A stretch of 64,000 nt of DNA from Faeciplasma gallinarum (GTDB lineage Bacteria; Bacillota; Clostridia; Oscillospirales; Ruminococcaceae), in contig DVIR01000039.1 of the NCBI GenBank assembly GCA_018711085.1, forward strand, positions 7,995 through 71,994, written 5' to 3'. Position 1 is the stretch's first letter; every line of letters starts with the position of its first letter. The notes under the pieces are model-generated. The model saw only the letters and a list, made by a program, of their open reading frames with translations, made no database searches and was not told the DNA's origin. The position numbers were made by a program, and so were the translations under genes. Of the stretch, positions 26,819-35,174 are shown one piece after another.

Positions 26819-28033
26819 TTAGCGGTTGCAGTAGCACGAAATAATGCCTTCGGGAAGATATTTGCGTATAAATTCGCTGTTTGACGCGCATTCCGATGCA
26901 AGCGTTAAGCTCCTCGGCAGAAGCTTGAATCCGCTTAAATCCAGCGCCGATGCGGTCTGCATGTTTATGTTGCATGCCGGCGGAAGGGCAAGACCTCTTT
27001 GCATGCCCTCTATTCCCGCGTTAATCAAAAGCGAAAATGCAAGATACGGGTTGCACATGGGGTCAGGGGAGCGAAGCTCCGCACGCCTGTTTCCTCCCGA
27101 AACCGGTATTGCGGGGATTCTCACGAGCTGAGAACGGTTTTCGTTCGTCCAGCTCACATACTTAGGAGCCTTGTACGTTCCGAAACGGCGGTACGACGCC
27201 TCGGCAGGGTTTAAAAATACCGTCATGTCGCAGATGTACTCAAGTATTCCCGCCAGAACCGGCGCAAGTATGTCCTCGCCGTCATGGCTTGCCGATATGT
27301 TTATGTGCATTCCGTTTCCCGCGTCGTTTTCAAGCGGCTTGGGGGAGAAGTCTGCATACAAGCCGTACCTCGCGGCAACCGTGCTTACAACAGTGCAAAA
27401 CGTCACCGAATTGTCCGCGGCGCTCAAAGGCTCGGAGTACCTGAACGCTATCTTGTTCTGACCCGGGCCTTCAACGTGGTGGGAGCTTTCGGGGCGTATG
27501 CCCATCTGCTCAAGGGTGAGGCATATCTCTCTTCTGACGTTTTCACCCTTGTCGTCGGGGGCGATGTCCATGTATCCCGCTCTGTCGTACGGTGTGGATG
27601 TCGGCTCGCCGTCCGCGTCCCTCTTGAACAGATAAAACTCCGTTTCCGGCCCAAATTCAAAATTATATCCTAACTTCTCTGCTTTTTCAACAGTGTTTTT
27701 TAAAAGATTTCTCGTGTCCGCACTGCAATGCGAGCCGTCGGGGTTGTTTATGTCGCAGAACATTCTCACAACCCTTCCGTGCTCAGGTCTCCACGGCAGC
27801 ACGGCTATGTTCGACGGATCGGGCGTCAAAAACAAGTCGGAATGAGACTCGCCGCCGAATCCCTCTATTGCTGAGGCGTCTATGGCTATACCGCGCTCAA
27901 ACGCCTTCGGCATCTCGCTCGGCATGACGGAGATGTTTTTTTGCTTGCCGAACACGTCGCAAAAGGTAAGCCTGATAAATTTTACGTCCTCTTCTTCAAG
28001 GTATTGCATGATCTCGTCAGGTGTGTAGCTCAT
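26819..28033 (-). CDS. Type I glutamine synthetase homologue with degraded active site (probable pseudoenzyme)
   Basis: Clearly of the GlnA fold, but only 404 residues against about 444 usually. Retained: GPETEF (Glu130, Glu132), His243, Arg283 and AELRSPDP (Glu319). Compared with Bacillus subtilis GlnA from memory, HHEVAPGQHEID has become HHVEGPGQNKIA, so two metal-binding glutamates are Val187 and Lys194; and the flap glutamate in PGYEAP has become Lys288 (TYKAP). The feedback arginine after EGF is also absent. The C-terminal helical segment is missing. I infer loss of catalysis. It lies between the glutamate synthase genes and the ANTAR gene, suggesting a sensor role. AGGAGG lies about 33 bases before the ATG. 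Confidence 0.88.
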   Translation of the reverse strand: MSYTPDEIMQYLEEEDVKFIRLTFCDVFGKQKNISVMPSEMPKAFERGIAIDASAIEGFGGESHSDLFLTPDPSNIAVLPWRPEHGRVVRMFCDINNPDGSHCSADTRNLLKNTVEKAEKLGYNFEFGPETEFYLFKRDADGEPTSTPYDRAGYMDIAPDDKGENVRREICLTLEQMGIRPESSHHVEGPGQNKIAFRYSEPLSAADNSVTFCTVVSTVAARYGLYADFSPKPLENDAGNGMHINISASHDGEDILAPVLAGILEYICDMTVFLNPAEASYRRFGTYKAPKYVSWTNENRSQLVRIPAIPVSGGNRRAELRSPDPMCNPYLAFSLLINAGIEGMQRGLALPPACNINMQTASALDLSGFKLLPRSLTLASECASNSEFIRKYLPEGIISCYCNR

Positions 28034-28148
28034 TTTTAATTTCGCCGTCGAAAATATCGAGGCTTTCCTCCTGTTCTCGTTTTATTATAAATCTGCGCAT
28101 ATTTTGATTACTTACAGCTTAGTAGCTTAGTTCTGAACAAGACGAAGT

Positions 28149-28868
28149 CTAGTTCTGAACATACATCTGCTTGTATGGATTTTTGCTGTCCGGAGTGATG
28201 ACGGTAAAGCTCTTTGAAAGCAGCGCCTTTTCATCTGCGCCAAAAAGCTCGCAGTAGCGCTTGATATATGGCATTGCCTGCTCCATGTCGCTTTGATCCG
28301 CAACTCTTGCCGATACCTGCTTGGGCAGCTTCAGCTTAGACGGATCGGTTCGCAAAAACACCTTTCCGCCGTGCATGCCTGTGCAGGGGAAATTGCCGAC
28401 TATCGGCCTGTTGTCGTCGTTTAAGCCCAAAACGATTATTATTCCGCCAGCCTGATACTCGCCCAAAAAGCTTCCCGCACGTCCGCCTATTACTATTACC
28501 GGCTTCTTGTCCTTGTATTCCTTCATGTGTATGCCTGCGCGGTAACCGGCGTTTTTCTCGACGTAAATCTGTCCGCCTCTCATGGCGTATCCGACAGCGT
28601 CGCCGACAGTTCCTCGGATGACTATGCTGCCGTCGTTCATCGTATCGCCCACGGCGTCCTGCGCGTTTGCACTTGTGGTTATGTTTGCGCCGTTTAAGTA
28701 TGCGCCCATGGCGTTGCCGGGAATTCCTTCAATCTCTATTGATTTATCCGACATTCCAGCGCCGATAAATCTCTGTCCCAAACACCCGGTGATTTTCACC
28801 GTGCCCACGGATGCTCTGATTTTTTCGTTCAGCTCGGCGTATCCGAGTCCGCTCGCATCTATAACCAT
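28149..28868 (-). CDS. Glutamate synthase GXGXG subunit (GltB3-type)
   Basis: Stand-alone version of the C-terminal beta-helix domain of the large glutamate synthase subunit, thought to be structural and to help carry ammonia between active sites. The 239 residues repeat the GXGXG pattern (GCLGQRFIGAGM, GTVGDAVGYAMRGGQIYVEKNAGYRAG, GGRAGSFLGEYQAGG). A C-terminal tail of about 60 residues is added. It belongs to the five-gene split glutamate synthase set that starts at 33135. It ends four bases before a repeat of its own 3' end (GTTCAGAACTA). Confidence 0.9.
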   Translation of the reverse strand: MVIDASGLGYAELNEKIRASVGTVKITGCLGQRFIGAGMSDKSIEIEGIPGNAMGAYLNGANITTSANAQDAVGDTMNDGSIVIRGTVGDAVGYAMRGGQIYVEKNAGYRAGIHMKEYKDKKPVIVIGGRAGSFLGEYQAGGIIIVLGLNDDNRPIVGNFPCTGMHGGKVFLRTDPSKLKLPKQVSARVADQSDMEQAMPYIKRYCELFGADEKALLSKSFTVITPDSKNPYKQMYVQN

Positions 28869-28871
28869 ATT

Positions 28872-30104
28872 CTATACTACACCTCCAAGCTTCTGTTTGC
28901 AATAGTCTTTACCGAATAAATATAGGTTCGGCATTTTCTTCAGGGCGTCAAACTCCACCGTGTCGAGCGGAATTTGATTTCTTATCATGTTTGTGTATAT
29001 TCCCGCACGGTCTGTGCATCCGATAAGTTCAAAGCCGATAAGCTTGTTGTCCTTTGTAAACAGCCTCTTGAGCGTGCCGGCGGTTCTCTCTTCATACATG
29101 TCTCCCGTAAAGCATCCCGCCGTCATGACGTGCAGACCGAAAAATCCGATTGAGTTCATCGGCATTGCGTTTGAAAAGCTGCTGTCTCCGCCTGCCATGT
29201 TTTCTCCCGCGCACCTGCCCTGCATGTATGCGTTGGGCATTATCGCCATGACCTTGACGGCTCCCGAGGTTATGTCGTACGCCTGAGTGCAGTCGCCTGC
29301 GGCGTATATGTCACTCACTGTCGTCATAAGCCTGTCGTTTACCGTTATGCCTCTTGAGCACTCGCAGCCGGCATCCTTTGCTATGCCTATATTCGCCCTG
29401 ACGCCGACAGCCATGACCAAAACGTCAAAGTAAACACGCTCGCCGCTCGCCATCAGCGCGCATCCGTCCTCAAAGCTCTTTGCGGTGTCGTTTAAAAGAA
29501 ATCTTATTCCGTGCTCCTCAAGTTTCTTTTGAACCATGGCCGCTCCGTCGGTGTCAAGTATGCTCGACAAAACCCTGTCCGCAAGGTCGCACACGGTTAT
29601 GGAGCCTGCTCTTGCGCAAATTCCCTCTGCGCACTTCAGCCCTATGAGTCCCGCGCCGACTATGAGCACCCTTGACTGCGGTGTGAGCACATGCTCAAGC
29701 GACAGGGCGTCGTCAATAGTCATAAAGCTGAACTTGTTCTTCACGCTCTCAAGCCCTTCAACGGGAGGGACAAACGGCGATGAGCCTGTAGCTATGCAAA
29801 GCTTGTCGTAGGGTATTTCCGCTCCGCCCGAAAGCGAAACGGTCTTTTTAGCGGGGTCTATCGACGTGGCTTCCTGTCCGTAGACAACCTCGCAGCCGTT
29901 TTTCTCATAGAAGTCCTCGGGGCGATAGTTCATCTTTTCTATAGTCGTCTTGCCTTCAAGATAGTAGGATATGAGGGGACGGCAGTATACCGGTCTGTTT
30001 TCCGCGGAAATGACGGTTATCTTCGACTCGCTGTCTGCGCTCCTTATTCCCTCTATGCATCCCGCGGCGGCTGTTCCGTTTCCGATGATGACATAGTTTT
30101 TCAT
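28872..30104 (-). CDS. FAD-dependent NAD(P)H oxidoreductase of the glutamate synthase set
   Basis: Probably feeds electrons from NAD(P)H to the FMN subunit. I choose the ATG at 30104 (410 aa) because AGAGGTG precedes it and MKNYVIIGNGTAAAG is the natural N-terminal FAD-binding motif. A second dinucleotide motif, VLIVGAGLIGLKCAE, and a third, SDIYAAGDCTQ, complete the pyridine nucleotide-disulfide reductase fold, without a CxxC redox pair. It is nested between the ferredoxin-like and GXGXG subunit genes. The exact electron donor is unknown. Confidence 0.85.
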   Translation of the reverse strand: MKNYVIIGNGTAAAGCIEGIRSADSESKITVISAENRPVYCRPLISYYLEGKTTIEKMNYRPEDFYEKNGCEVVYGQEATSIDPAKKTVSLSGGAEIPYDKLCIATGSSPFVPPVEGLESVKNKFSFMTIDDALSLEHVLTPQSRVLIVGAGLIGLKCAEGICARAGSITVCDLADRVLSSILDTDGAAMVQKKLEEHGIRFLLNDTAKSFEDGCALMASGERVYFDVLVMAVGVRANIGIAKDAGCECSRGITVNDRLMTTVSDIYAAGDCTQAYDITSGAVKVMAIMPNAYMQGRCAGENMAGGDSSFSNAMPMNSIGFFGLHVMTAGCFTGDMYEERTAGTLKRLFTKDNKLIGFELIGCTDRAGIYTNMIRNQIPLDTVEFDALKKMPNLYLFGKDYCKQKLGGVV

Positions 30105-30108
30105 CTTA

Positions 30109-30540
30109 TCACCTCTCCTCATATACTATCGCGTTGTTCGGGCATCCCGCTACGCATGCGGGCGAGCCGCAGCTGTTCTTTAAACAAAGCTCGCACTTTT
30201 GAACCGCGCCGGTTTCGTCCTGCGAAATAGCTCCGTAAGGGCAGACCAGGACGCATGTCAGGCAGCCTATGCACTTGTTTTTGTCTATGCTGACCATGCC
30301 GTCCTCAGACTTTGACAGCGCTCCCGATATGCAGCTGCGCACGCATATCGGGTCGGTGCAGTGCCTGCACGAGACGGCGTACGTTATCTTGTCGTCGCCC
30401 TCGACTTTTATCCTCGGGTATATGTCTTTGCCCTTGAGCGCTTTAACCATATCGTCGCAGCCGGAGTTTGCGAAAGCGCAGTTGTATTCGCAAAGATGAC
30501 AGCCAAGACACCATTTTTCGTTAACAAATACTCTTTTCAT
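30109..30540 (-). CDS. Four-cluster ferredoxin-like electron-transfer subunit
   Basis: A 143-residue protein with four groups of cysteines (CLGCHLCEYNC, CRHCTDPICVRSC, CIGCLTCVLVC, CELCLKNSC...CVAGC), enough for four [4Fe-4S] clusters, like HycB/DmsB-type subunits. It overlaps the FMN subunit gene by four bases, so it probably relays electrons between the FAD protein and glutamate synthase. This replaces the Fe-S region of the GltD subunit in the usual bacterial enzyme. Confidence 0.88.
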   Translation of the reverse strand: MKRVFVNEKWCLGCHLCEYNCAFANSGCDDMVKALKGKDIYPRIKVEGDDKITYAVSCRHCTDPICVRSCISGALSKSEDGMVSIDKNKCIGCLTCVLVCPYGAISQDETGAVQKCELCLKNSCGSPACVAGCPNNAIVYEER

Positions 30541-32042
30541 TCTCCCGCGTGTGAGATACCGAGAATCTCAAGCTCCTTTTCCGTAAGACTTACACCGCGC
30601 AGCATAAGTCGGTTTCCGCGCAGTGCTTCAATTGAGTTAATGCCCATTCCGCCCATAAGCTCCATTATCTCATGCCGCCATGCGCTCATGAGGTTTACAA
30701 GGCGTTTGCTGCCTATGTCGGGGTTCAGCCTCTTGACAAGCTCCGGACGCTGTGTCGCTATGCCCCAGTTGCATTTTCCCGTCTGGCAGGTTCTGCACAG
30801 GTGGCATCCCAGCGCCAAAAGCGCCGCCGTGGCGATGTAGCATGCGTCCGCGCCGAGCGCAACGGCCTTTACAACGTCTGCGGAAGAGCGAATGCTTCCG
30901 CCGACCACGAGGGATACGTTGTTTCTTATTCCCTCGTCCCTCAGCCTTTTGTCCACGGCTGCCAGCGCAAGCTCTATCGGTATTCCCACGTTGTCGCGTA
31001 TTCTCGTCGGAGCCGCTCCGGTTCCGCCTCTGAAACCGTCTATGGCAATGATGTCCGCTCCGCTTCTTGCAATTCCGCTTGCAATCGCCGCAATGTTGTG
31101 AACCGCCGCAACCTTTACTATTACGGGCTTTTTGTATCTCGTCGCCTCCTTGAGCGAGAACACAAGCTGCCTCAAATCCTCTATTGAATAAATGTCGTGG
31201 TGCGGGGCAGGGGATATTGCATCTGAGCCTTCCGGTATCATCCTCGTCCTCGACACGTCTCCTACGATTTTCGTTCCGGGCAGATGTCCGCCTATTCCGG
31301 GCTTTGCGCCCTGACCCATCTTGATTTCGATTGCTGCGCCGGCGTTGAGGTAGTCCTCATACACTCCGAAACGTCCCGACGCCACCTGCACAATGGTGTT
31401 TTCACCGTAGCAGTAAAAGTCCTCGTGCAGTCCGCCTTCACCGGTGTTGTAGTAGATGCCCAGCTCCTTTGCCGCACGCGCCAGACTCTCATGGGCGTTG
31501 TAGCTTATAGAGCCGTAGCTCATCGCGGAAAACATGACCGGCATGGACAGCTCAAGCTGAGGGGGAATGTCGGTTTTTAAGCTTCCGTCGGGGTTGCGCT
31601 TCGGCTCTGACGGCTTCTTGCCTAAGAACACCCTCGTCTCCATAGGCTCTCTGAGCGGGTCTATCGGCGGGTTTGTAACCTGCGATGCGTTTATTAAAAT
31701 CTTGTCCCAGTAAACGGGCATCGGCTTTGGATTGCCCATGGATGAGAGCAAAACTCCGCCGCTTCCCGCCTGCTTGTATATCTCGTTTATCGTGTCCTGC
31801 TGCCAGTTCGCATTTTCTCTGAGCGCACAGTCCGTTTTGACTATCTTGAGCGCACGCGTGGGGCAGAGCGAAACGCATCTTTGGCAGTCTACGCACTTTG
31901 ATTCGTCGCTTATCATTGACTTTGTTTCGGGGTCGTAGCGGTGAACCTCGTTTGCACACTGCCTTTCGCATACGCGGCAGGCTATGCACCGGTTGGGGTT
32001 TCTTATGACCTCAAACTCGGGGTATATGTATGAGATCGACAT
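30537..32042 (-). CDS. Glutamate synthase FMN subunit (archaeal-type GltB2 with ferredoxin domain)
   Basis: Catalyses transfer of ammonia to 2-oxoglutarate to give glutamate on FMN. The 501 residues begin with a two-cluster ferredoxin domain (Cys19/22/25/29 and Cys50/53/56/60), followed by the FMN barrel (GGTGAAPTRIRDNVGIPIE) and a cysteine-rich [3Fe-4S] region (CHLCRTCQTGKC). It corresponds to the central domain of bacterial GltB but as a separate protein, a layout known from archaea and Thermotoga. Its partners are the neighbouring amidotransferase and GXGXG genes. Confidence 0.92.
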   Translation of the reverse strand: MSISYIYPEFEVIRNPNRCIACRVCERQCANEVHRYDPETKSMISDESKCVDCQRCVSLCPTRALKIVKTDCALRENANWQQDTINEIYKQAGSGGVLLSSMGNPKPMPVYWDKILINASQVTNPPIDPLREPMETRVFLGKKPSEPKRNPDGSLKTDIPPQLELSMPVMFSAMSYGSISYNAHESLARAAKELGIYYNTGEGGLHEDFYCYGENTIVQVASGRFGVYEDYLNAGAAIEIKMGQGAKPGIGGHLPGTKIVGDVSRTRMIPEGSDAISPAPHHDIYSIEDLRQLVFSLKEATRYKKPVIVKVAAVHNIAAIASGIARSGADIIAIDGFRGGTGAAPTRIRDNVGIPIELALAAVDKRLRDEGIRNNVSLVVGGSIRSSADVVKAVALGADACYIATAALLALGCHLCRTCQTGKCNWGIATQRPELVKRLNPDIGSKRLVNLMSAWRHEIMELMGGMGINSIEALRGNRLMLRGVSLTEKELEILGISHAGE

Positions 32043-32043
32043 A

Positions 32044-33135
32044 TCAATACGCGCCCTCCTTTACCTTTACTATTACCGGCTCTCCTCCGGCAGGAGCATA
32101 AATGTTTTCGGCGTCAGGCTCCATAACCCTTATCGCCGCTTCCTCGCTCGCGATGTAGACCATGTCGTCTTTGTCCGCAACCACCATTGAGCGCAGCTTC
32201 AAGCGGTCGTTTAACGCCATCAGACCGCCCTCAAAGCCCAAAATTATCGAGAAGGGTCCGGTTATCAAAAGGCTCGGGTAAACCGTCCTCAGGTAGCTTA
32301 AAATGCTCTTTTCCGGCTCCGGTCTTGAATCGATTGTAGACCAGAACGGCGCGGCAATTACCGACGCCGTCTCCTTGAGCGTCAGTCCCTGCCTGCGTAT
32401 GAGATAATCCGCTATGTAGGTTATTACCTCGGTGTCGGTTTGAAGGGTGCATTTGTACCCGAACATCTCTATAAAGCGCCTGTTTGCGTCGTAGGATGAT
32501 ATTTCGCCGTTATGGACTATTGAATAGTCAAGCAGAGCAAACGGGTGAGCGCCGCCCCACCAGCCGGGCGTGTTTGTGGGATATCTTCCGTGGGCTGTCC
32601 AGCAGTAGCCCTCGTATTCCTCCAGCCTGTAGAACCTTCCTACGTCCTCAGGGAATCCCACCGCTTTAAACACGCCCATGTTCTTTCCGCTTGAAAAGAC
32701 ATACGCGCCGTCTATCTGTGTGTTTATCTTCATGACCATCCTTGCCACGTACTCTTTTTCGTCAAGCTGAAGCCTTGAAAGCACCGATCCCAGCGGAGCT
32801 ACAAAGTACCTCCATATGAGCGGAACGTTAGTTATCTGCGGAATCTTCCTTATAGGTATGTTCTCCGCCTTGACGATCTCAAAACCGTCCTTTAAAAATG
32901 TCTCGCACGCTATTCTGTCTGCATTGTCGTTGTAGAAAATGTGAAATGCATAGAACTCTTTGTACTCAGGATATATTCCGTACGCCGCAAAGCCGCCTCC
33001 CAAACCGTTTGAACGGTCGTGCATGGGAACCATGCTCTGCATGATTTTTTCACCGTTTACCCGTCTGCCTTCCTTTGATATCATGGCTGATATTGCGCAG
33101 CCGGACGGTATCCTGACCTGCCCCTCCAAGAGCAT
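32044..33135 (-). CDS. Glutamate synthase amidotransferase subunit (GltB1-type)
   Basis: Class II glutamine amidotransferase that releases ammonia for glutamate synthesis. The 363 residues correspond to the N-terminal domain of GltB. Cys13 in IPSGCAISAM is the likely nucleophile, so a 12-residue propeptide would be removed. GRYPTNTPGWWGGAHPFALLDYSIVHNGEISSY contains the Asn and Gly of the oxyanion hole. First gene of the operon, behind the ANTAR-type attenuator at 33160-33225. Confidence 0.89.
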   Translation of the reverse strand: MLLEGQVRIPSGCAISAMISKEGRRVNGEKIMQSMVPMHDRSNGLGGGFAAYGIYPEYKEFYAFHIFYNDNADRIACETFLKDGFEIVKAENIPIRKIPQITNVPLIWRYFVAPLGSVLSRLQLDEKEYVARMVMKINTQIDGAYVFSSGKNMGVFKAVGFPEDVGRFYRLEEYEGYCWTAHGRYPTNTPGWWGGAHPFALLDYSIVHNGEISSYDANRRFIEMFGYKCTLQTDTEVITYIADYLIRRQGLTLKETASVIAAPFWSTIDSRPEPEKSILSYLRTVYPSLLITGPFSIILGFEGGLMALNDRLKLRSMVVADKDDMVYIASEEAAIRVMEPDAENIYAPAGGEPVIVKVKEGAY

Positions 33136-33159
33136 AACTCATCGTCCTTTCCGTAAAAG

Positions 33160-33219
33160 GTATAAAAGAAAAGGCGTTCACCATACACAGACAGTTGTCC
33201 TGTATGAATGAACGCCTTT
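33160..33219 (-). terminator. Leader terminator of the glutamate synthase operon
   Basis: On the minus strand AAAGGCGUUCA (33209-33219) pairs with UGAACGCCUUUU (33169-33180) around an inner helix CAUACA/UGUAUG, followed by UUUUCUUUU. The stem begins about ten nucleotides after the predicted start site. It would stop nearly all transcripts unless its 5' arm is held by the overlapping hairpin at 33208-33225. Confidence 0.87.
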
Positions 33220-33225
33220 GCTCAT
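33208..33225 (-). promoter_or_regulatory. ANTAR-type antiterminator hairpin, glutamate synthase leader
   Basis: Minus-strand RNA AUGAGC-AAAGGC-GUUCAU forms a 6-bp stem with a hexaloop. The loop has A1 and G4, the two bases conserved in known ANTAR targets. Loop and 3' arm are also the 5' arm of the terminator, so the two structures exclude each other. The same hexaloop occurs in the glnN leader. Confidence 0.75.
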
Positions 33226-33235
33226 CAATGCTTGA

Positions 33236-33264
33236 ATTATACCATTGCAGCGGCGCTCTGTCAA
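33236..33264 (-). promoter_or_regulatory. Promoter of the glutamate synthase-GS homologue-ANTAR operon
   Basis: TTGACA (33259-33264), 17-bp spacer, TATAAT (33236-33241) on the minus strand, a perfect consensus. The start site near 33229 is only about four bases before the antiterminator hairpin. Confidence 0.88.
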
Positions 33265-33344
33265 GCGCTCGCGCGACAAAATGCGCGGCCGTCCCGACGA
33301 TAAAATTTAGTTATTTTTACCCGAAAAAATTTTTGAAGAGGGTG

Positions 33345-33373
33345 TTGACTTTTTAGCGGGGCAATGATATACT
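33345..33373 (+). promoter_or_regulatory. Promoter of the T-box-trpB2 transcript
   Basis: TTGACT (33345-33350), 17-bp spacer, TATACT (33368-33373). Diverges from the glutamate synthase promoter about 80 bp away. Confidence 0.8.
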
Positions 33374-33379
33374 AAGCTA

Positions 33380-33632
33380 AACTGTTGAAGAAGAGAAGTA
33401 GGTTTCATAAGCGTACTGCAGAGAGCCGCAGGCGGTGTGATTGCGGCGTATGACCTGATTCCGAATGGACTTCCGAGGGCGACCGGAAAGGCAGCGATAT
33501 AATTTGCTGCGGAGTATGGAAGACGGAGCGGCTTTCCGTTAACAGAGCACTCGTATATGCGTTTTGCAAAGCAAGACCGCAGGTACGTAAGAGAGGGCGA
33601 TATATCGCCAAGCAGGGTGGCACCGCAGGATT
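33380..33632 (+). promoter_or_regulatory. T-box riboswitch, tryptophan specifier
   Basis: The leader has the T-box sequence AGGGTGGCACCGC (33614-33626) and a stem I with an AGTA-type arm near the start. The specifier loop reads GAA-TGG-A, with TGG (33466-33468) coding for tryptophan. Uncharged tRNA-Trp should stabilise the antiterminator and allow reading into trpB2. Type and specifier agree with the downstream gene. Confidence 0.92.
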
Positions 33633-33634
33633 CT

Positions 33635-33674
33635 CCTGTCCCGGCAATGAAATTATTGTAGGGACGGGTTTTTT
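33635..33674 (+). terminator. T-box terminator
   Basis: CCTGTCCC pairs with GGGACGGG around an AT-rich loop, followed by TTTTTT (33669-33674). Its 5' arm overlaps the sequence after the T-box, as needed for the antiterminator switch. Confidence 0.9.
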
Positions 33675-33731
33675 ATTTGTATTTATATTTAACCCGACCT
33701 ACACGCCAAATAACCGAAAGGAGACACGAAC

Positions 33732-35108
33732 ATGTCAAACGAAAAAATCCCCTACAAAATCTATCTTGAAGAAAGCGAGATGCCCAAGACCTGGTACAAT
33801 CTTCGCGCAGACATGAAGGAAAAGCCGGCGCCGCTTCTCAATCCGGCGACAAACAAACCCATGACAGCCGAGGAGCTGTCGGTGGTATTTTGTGAGGAGC
33901 TTGTCAAGCAGGAGCTTGACAACGACACAAGGTACTATGAAATCCCTCAGGAGATAATTGATTTTTATAAGATGTATCGACCTTCTCCGCTCGTAAGGGC
34001 GTACTGCCTTGAAAAGAAGCTCGGCACACCTGCCAAGATATACTATAAGTTTGAGGGCAACAACACCAGCGGAAGCCATAAGCTCAACTCTGCAATCGCT
34101 CAGGCGTATTATGCAAAGAACCAGGGCCTCAAGGGCGTCACCACAGAGACCGGAGCCGGTCAGTGGGGAACCGCACTTTCGATGGCTTGCGCGTATTTGG
34201 GACTGGACTGCAAGGTTTACATGGTAAAGTGCTCTTATGAGCAAAAGCCCTTCAGACGTGAGGTCATGAAAGTTTACGGCGCATCCGTAACTCCTTCTCC
34301 CTCTACGGAGACCAAGGTCGGACGTGAAATTTTAAAGGAACACCCCGGAACTACGGGAAGCTTAGGCTGCGCAATATCCGAAGCAGTTGAAAAGGCAACC
34401 GAAACACCCGGATACCGCTATGTTTTGGGAAGCGTTCTGAACCAGGTCATGCTCCACCAGTCCGTAATAGGACTTGAGTCAAAGATAGCGCTTGATAAGT
34501 ACGGCGTAAAGCCCGATATTATAATAGGATGCGCCGGCGGAGGATCAAACCTCGGCGGACTCATCGCTCCGTTCATGGGCGAAAAGCTCAGAGGCGAGGC
34601 TGATTACGATATCGTCGCCGTAGAGCCTGCATCCTGCCCCAGCTTCACAAGAGGAACGTATGCATACGACTTCTGCGACACCGGAATGGTTTGCCCGCTT
34701 GCAAAGATGTACACTCTCGGCTCGGGATTCATGCCCGCCGCAAACCACGCGGGAGGCCTCAGATACCACGGCATGAGCCCTGTTCTTTCTAAGCTTTACC
34801 ACGACGGCTACATGAGAGCGGTTTCCGTTCCTCAGACCGAAGTATTTGCTGCGGCAGAGCAGTTTGCAAGGGTAGAGGGCATTCTTCCCGCTCCCGAGAG
34901 CAGCCACGCAATAAAGGTTGCAATCGACGAGGCACTCAAGTGCAAGGAAACCGGCGAGGAAAAAACAATTCTATTTGGTCTCACCGGAACCGGATACTTT
35001 GATATGGTTGCGTATGAGAGCTATCACGACGGAAAGATGACCGACTACATCCCCACCGATGAGGAAATTGCGCAAAATATCAAAAAGCTCCCCAAGGTAG
35101 ACGAATAA
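33732..35108 (+). CDS. trpB2: Tryptophan synthase beta chain, TrpB2 type
   Basis: PLP enzyme that joins indole and serine to tryptophan. The 458 residues, longer than classical TrpB (about 400), and the sequence GNNTSGSHKLNSA with PLP Lys117 place it in the TrpB2 group, which often works without TrpA. CAGGGSNLGG is the phosphate-binding glycine loop. No trpA or other trp gene is adjacent, so it may salvage indole. Expression should follow tryptophan starvation through the T-box. No separate terminator follows it before the glnN leader. Confidence 0.93.
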   Translation: MSNEKIPYKIYLEESEMPKTWYNLRADMKEKPAPLLNPATNKPMTAEELSVVFCEELVKQELDNDTRYYEIPQEIIDFYKMYRPSPLVRAYCLEKKLGTPAKIYYKFEGNNTSGSHKLNSAIAQAYYAKNQGLKGVTTETGAGQWGTALSMACAYLGLDCKVYMVKCSYEQKPFRREVMKVYGASVTPSPSTETKVGREILKEHPGTTGSLGCAISEAVEKATETPGYRYVLGSVLNQVMLHQSVIGLESKIALDKYGVKPDIIIGCAGGGSNLGGLIAPFMGEKLRGEADYDIVAVEPASCPSFTRGTYAYDFCDTGMVCPLAKMYTLGSGFMPAANHAGGLRYHGMSPVLSKLYHDGYMRAVSVPQTEVFAAAEQFARVEGILPAPESSHAIKVAIDEALKCKETGEEKTILFGLTGTGYFDMVAYESYHDGKMTDYIPTDEEIAQNIKKLPKVDE

Positions 35109-35138
35109 TTTTTGTGCAAAAAATGTGCTGCTCAAGCC

Positions 35139-35167
35139 TTGACAGCAGGGATTGACGGTAGTATAAT
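35139..35167 (+). promoter_or_regulatory. Promoter of glnN-amt-asnB
   Basis: TTGACA (35139-35144), 17-bp spacer, TATAAT (35162-35167), a perfect consensus. The predicted start (about 35174) directly abuts the hexaloop hairpin, the same layout as in the glutamate synthase leader. Confidence 0.87.
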
Positions 35168-35174
35168 CATCACA

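Noticed and set aside
28034..28148. A further ANTAR attenuator before the GS homologue
   Set aside because: Small palindromes and a -10-like TATAAT are present, but there is no intrinsic terminator and no hexaloop with A1 and G4.
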